Shown one piece after another: positions 60,045 to 64,000 of a DNA stretch of 64,000 bases. Origin of the DNA: Pisaster brevispinus (lineage: Eukaryota; Echinodermata; Asteroidea; Forcipulatida; Asteriidae); contig JAMKCF010000004.1 in NCBI GenBank assembly GCA_023634235.1, forward strand, positions 5,869,202 to 5,933,201. Reading direction: 5' to 3'. Both the position numbers and the translations under genes were made by a program. The notes under the pieces were generated by a model. It did not search any database, had not been told where the DNA came from, and was given only the letters and a program-made list of their open reading frames with translations. Every line of letters begins with the position of its first letter. The stretch's first letter is position 1.

Positions 60045-60597
60045 AGTGGTGTTTTTTACGCACGCACGATATGCAATTTACATATTCCACTGGGGAAGTT
60101 CCATTAAGATGCATTACTGGAAACCAGGACAAACTGCACAGAGTCGATTGCTGATATATATATAAATATATATTTCTTGATTCATTGAATAAAAAACAAA
60201 ATTTGTGAGGAAACAGTATAGCTGACCCGCACACGACCTCACTCAATACCGCTCAGTTACCCCAATGATACAAGCTTTATCCTTTTGATTGAAGAAGCGA
60301 GAAGATCGAGGGCAGTTACAGTCACATCCGGACCCTCCGGCAGGCGTTCGATCGCCGTGTGTAGAGCCTCACCAAACCGCACATCCGCGTGCTCTATTTA
60401 GCCACTTTGCTTTTCATCAACGCGCAGGAAGGAGCACAATCTGAGTTTTCAGGGTTTAAAGGTGCATTTCTTAATGGATGATGGTCGAAGAAATGAATAG
60501 GCGGTTTTTTTTTATCTGGCCCTTATTACCCAAACCCTTGACCCTACTTTAATCATATTCTTTAAGAAGAAGACATTTCGCCGTTTCAATATTTTGT

Positions 60598-61036
60598 TTG
60601 AAGGTAGGGTCATAGATTGGTGTTGTCAGCGTATCGCTGATTCATTGTACATTTATCAAGGAAAATACAATTAAAGGCACACGTGAAAGTTTCAGCTGAA
60701 TGCAGTGTCTACTTGCTGAGAAAATATCGGGGGAAAAAAAACTATCAAGGTATTTTCATAAGAACGTTGTTCAGCGAGGTGACAGCGGATACCAACCGCG
60801 TCTCTGGCCGCAGCATTGGCGAACGATCATCAACCAAATCTATAAAAAAAAAACGACTCAAGCACGAATCTTCCCCTATTCAAATGTTTTTGTTGATTTC
60901 TAATCAACGGGGGCATTTCAGACGAAATAATTTCGCAGGATGCTTACTACCATTACTATCTTTATAACTAGTAAGCTTCCGGACAGAAGTTACACAATTT
61001 TTCAGGGTCATAGCCAAAGCATGACCCTACCTTTAA
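60598..61036. mobile_element. MITE, copy B of the TTAAAGGTAGGGTCAT family
   Basis: The left end TTGAAGGTAGGGTCATAG is mirrored by CATGACCCTACCTTTAAAG at the right. Internal blocks match 14709-15085. The 94- and 67-codon frames inside it are repeat translations. Confidence 0.85.
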
Positions 61037-61641
61037 AGAATTAAAGAATTACAAAATATAAAGTAACGACTGTTTTACCTAACCCCAAAACTCTTTCTTT
61101 AAACCGTAAACCGAGCCTCAACCTATTACCCAAACTCTGGCCTAAGCGAAATTACCATAAACTTAATTCAGGTGAAATAATTCAACTTGTCTCATTCAAT
61201 CATCACTTTGTCACCGCGGCCAAAAATGCACGTCAGCAGATAGTTCTTATTATAATGATGTGAACGATGTACTTAAGAACGTTTTGAGTCAAGACTAGTC
61301 GGCAAAAAAAGGGTCTCCTTGGATCGATTCGGTACACTCGTAGAAACGGCGTGACCTAAAATGAGTATAGTCTCCGTGTCCAGACGTCTTGTGTTGACAA
61401 TAACATTACAAAGGGTTTTAACATTTGTTTTACACACCACATTTACAGGAATGATAGATTGTTGTACTAAAACTGAGTGAATTATGTTTCCCTCTTCCCA
61501 CATACTCTTAACAGATCTATGTATACATTTCTTTCACATGGGAGTCATTCACCTTAACTTAGCATTTTCAGCATCTTTTTCAGAATTGTTCAATTAATCT
61601 GGTCGGGTTTTCCATTTTCTATCGATAAGACAACCCCAGGT

Positions 61642-61890
61642 ATACAATGCAAAAACTTGGGTGTAAACATTGACACCAAGGGTGTTGTCACATTATAGAT
61701 ACTAGGCCTACCGAAAACGGAATCAAAATTTACACCACAGGCTGTTAAAATAACACTAATTTCTGCCAACACAAATACACTAGTGTTATATTTACACCAT
61801 ACGATGTTAATAATATTGATTCGTTCTTGGTACATGTATCTATGTGACAACACCTGGTGTCAAGCTTAACACCCAAGTTTATGCAGTGTA
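61642..61890. mobile_element. Foldback MITE with ACTTGGGTGT arms
   Basis: AATGCAAAAACTTGGGTGTAA and TTGACACCAAGGGTGTTGTCA at the left mirror TGACAACACCTGGTGTCAAG and TTAACACCCAAGTTTATGCA at the right. Several TTTACACC/GGTGT words lie between. Confidence 0.85.
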
Positions 61891-63856
61891 GTACATGACA
61901 AAAGCAAGACACTTCTTTTCAGAACTATAATAAGTCTCCCCCGATTTCAGAAATCTAGATATTCCGCTGAAGTAGAATAACAGCAGGGCAAGTTTTCCAC
62001 AAGAACAATCGACACAGCAAAGTAGATATAAGCTGGTCTTACCGTAGACCAATATAATCCAGGGTGTCTGCAGATCCTTAAAACGTCTTAAATTGAACTA
62101 TCCAAATTTACGGCCTTGAAAAGCATTACAAAGTGTTAAATTCAATTACTTGAGGTCTTAAAAAATATTGCACGAAGCGTGTAATGAATTTTAATTTCCT
62201 ATCAGCTCAAAGAGAACCAAAAGAATGCTGCGTGTAAAAAGGTAACAAATTGATGTCTCTCCCCCGCTTTATTCGATTGTTTTGGTCTTAAATTTAATTG
62301 TTAAGTGTAGCATTAAATGGGTATTTAAAAAGTCTTAAATTTGCTTTTTTAAAGTGTGCAGATACCCTGATAATGATACCTTGCAATGCAATGCCTCAAA
62401 ACCTATACCGACCATTGAATTATACACATGCTGTGTATAGTGGGTATGAAAGCAATTTGGCAACAATATCCATTATTTACAGTTATTATAGCAATATAAT
62501 AATAGCATGCATGCTCTATTCCACGCCATGAAATAAAGCCACATAATCCAGCCAGACACAAAAATATTATATAAAAACATTTTCATAATGTTTCCCCGTC
62601 TGAGTGCCATATAGCTCGAGGGGGGAAGAGGATGTTCGGGAATTTGATATTGTCCATCCTTTGAAAATCTTATAATTCGCAATCATCCCAGGTATCCAGC
62701 CAGCCTCGGGCACCGTCTAGCGGCGTTACGGAGACAAGTGCTTCTGGATTTACTCTAAGGATGAATGTTTAAAGTCGGATGTAGCAAACCTGGAGGGAGA
62801 TCAAACACAAAATGAGGCGTTATAGAGCTTACCGACTTGCTAGTCCTCAGTTTCTTTAGTTTGTGTTTTCTTTACACTGTGAACTTCGCATTTTGAAAAT
62901 AAGCTCATCGTTGAATAGTGTCTCCTTGCATTAGCTTCATCTCAAAGAGACTGATTGGTTCTATTAAAGAGTAGGCCTAGCTAATTTGCAATATTTGTTT
63001 TTACTTTCGAGAAATTGAAGCCAGCGTACGGACGTGCTGGGGTACATACCGACCATAATTTGCACAACAAATAGTATTGTATAAGAAGTAAAATATAATA
63101 TAAAAAACATAAATATGTAATCATTGTTTTTAAATAGCTATTAAATAAATTTATTTAAAACAAACTTTACACATCAAATTCAACATTATTTTTTTTAGTG
63201 GGAAACTTTTCATCCAACATGTTCCAAATTCATTCGAATTTCCACACGGACATTGTTTAGTTTTTTAAGAATGGGGACCGTAGTGTGAGAGATACTGTCA
63301 ACGATTTTTTAAAAGTAATTGTTCAAATTAAAATCAGCAGTTTCCCTTAGTTTATTAATTATATAATGTGTTTATTTTTGTACCAGAAGTACCTATAAGG
63401 TCTCATACACAGTTTGCAGCATTAGGATTGATTGTATTTCACGCCACGCAAACCCAGGATCACAGCTTTCAGTGTTTATACATCAAGAAACTATAAGGAA
63501 CCTACCATACATTCAGCAGACTCGAGTACAGGGGTCTGGAAGTGACTTGTCGAGATCCGGATAGCAAAGTCGGATGGCACATCCGGAGCTCCGTACTCTT
63601 GACATTGGTAAATTAAAGTTTAACCATCATGGCCACCCACGAGACCGACCTCGCAGAGAATACGTTACCTCTGCTATTCGCCCGCCATTGCAATGCAATG
63701 AACGCCGCCGTATAAGAGATGAGCAATCAGTCTCCATCCTTCCGTGGAGCATTGACCTAGCTTGGCCTACAACTATAAATGTTTCAATGGATGGAACACA
63801 CCTTGATCATGAAATAACCATCGCGTGTCTCATTGAAGATTTAACATGGCACTGGG

Positions 63857-64000
63857 TGTCGAGGCCGAGCGGTTGACAGCTACGGGCTCAATCTCTGGTG
63901 TTTCTGATCAGCAGAGTGTTGGGTTCGAGTCCCGGTCGTGGCACTTGTCTCCTTTGTGCAAGTCACTTTAATCGCTTTAGTGTTCTTCTGACGGGACATA
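63857..64000 (+). mobile_element. tRNA-Ser-like SINE, cut by the window end
   Basis: GTCGAGGCCGAGCGGTTGAC (A-box region, close to real tRNA-Ser), CTCTGGTGTTTCTGATCAGC and GGGTTCGAGTCCCGGTCGTG (B-box), then GGCACTTGTCTCC and a CTGACGGGACATA end. A genuine tRNA-Ser is unlikely because the body continues as in the other SINE copies. Confidence 0.87.

Larger units (their letters stand above)
54931..64000. other. Distal downstream DNA, no gene recognised
   Basis: Short words such as CTCTTTGAGTCA recur at 55168 and 55278, suggesting a decayed roughly 110-bp repeat. MITEs and SINEs are listed separately. The frame at 63574-63876 (100 codons) has no recognised domain and runs into a SINE. The short frames around 55885-56051 overlap on both strands and have no domain. 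Confidence 0.55.

Noticed and set aside
63574..63876. 100-codon + frame near the window end
   Set aside because: No domain, and its end is the head of a SINE. The true context may lie beyond the window.

Overview
This is animal nuclear DNA. It is AT-rich, almost entirely non-coding, full of short inverted-repeat elements, tRNA-derived SINEs and minisatellites, and carries one gene with small coding exons and very large GT-AG introns. The repeats (palindromic elements ending in GGGCCCAATTTCAT, tRNA-Ser-like SINEs, many TAGGCCTA and TACATGTA palindromes) point to an echinoderm, most likely a sea star. The phylum is an inference from repeat style and general knowledge, not a database match.

The one gene I can support is on the + strand. 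Its coding part runs from an ATG at 14143 to a TGA at 49656 in five exons: 14143-14301, 30216-30393, 31639-31845, 45335-45555 and 48937-49656. Every splice phase fits, every intron is GT-AG, and the joined frame is 1485 nt (494 residues plus stop). The product belongs to the endonuclease/exonuclease/phosphatase (EEP, DNase I-like) superfamily. It has an N-terminal signal peptide and all the expected active-site motifs in order: N35, E66, the GLLSR block, H161, GDLN, RPD265 and SDH481-483. The unusual point is that the last motif, SDH, is cut off from the rest of the domain by roughly 185 residues. This insert holds an EGF-like cysteine cluster, a membrane helix, a strongly basic loop and a second hydrophobic helix, so the catalytic domain would close around a membrane hairpin.

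Layout. 1-14119 is upstream DNA with no supported gene; it includes a candidate element at 3679-6531 carrying six exact copies of a 16-base motif. 14302-30215 is a 15.9-kb intron with many MITEs and ends near a CAN-type microsatellite. 30394-31638 is a short intron. 31846-45334 is a 13.5-kb intron with a candidate TIR-bounded element (39010-41230) built around a 16-copy, indel-free 58-bp minisatellite whose unit is a hairpin. 45556-48936 is the last intron, with two SINE-like pieces and a 17-bp minisatellite. 49657-64000 is 3' UTR and downstream DNA with MITEs, SINEs and a decayed LINE reverse-transcriptase fragment.

No second gene, structural RNA gene, CRISPR array or bacterial feature is supported. 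Apart from the five exons, the open frames in this window are short, lack recognisable domains or lie in repeats.
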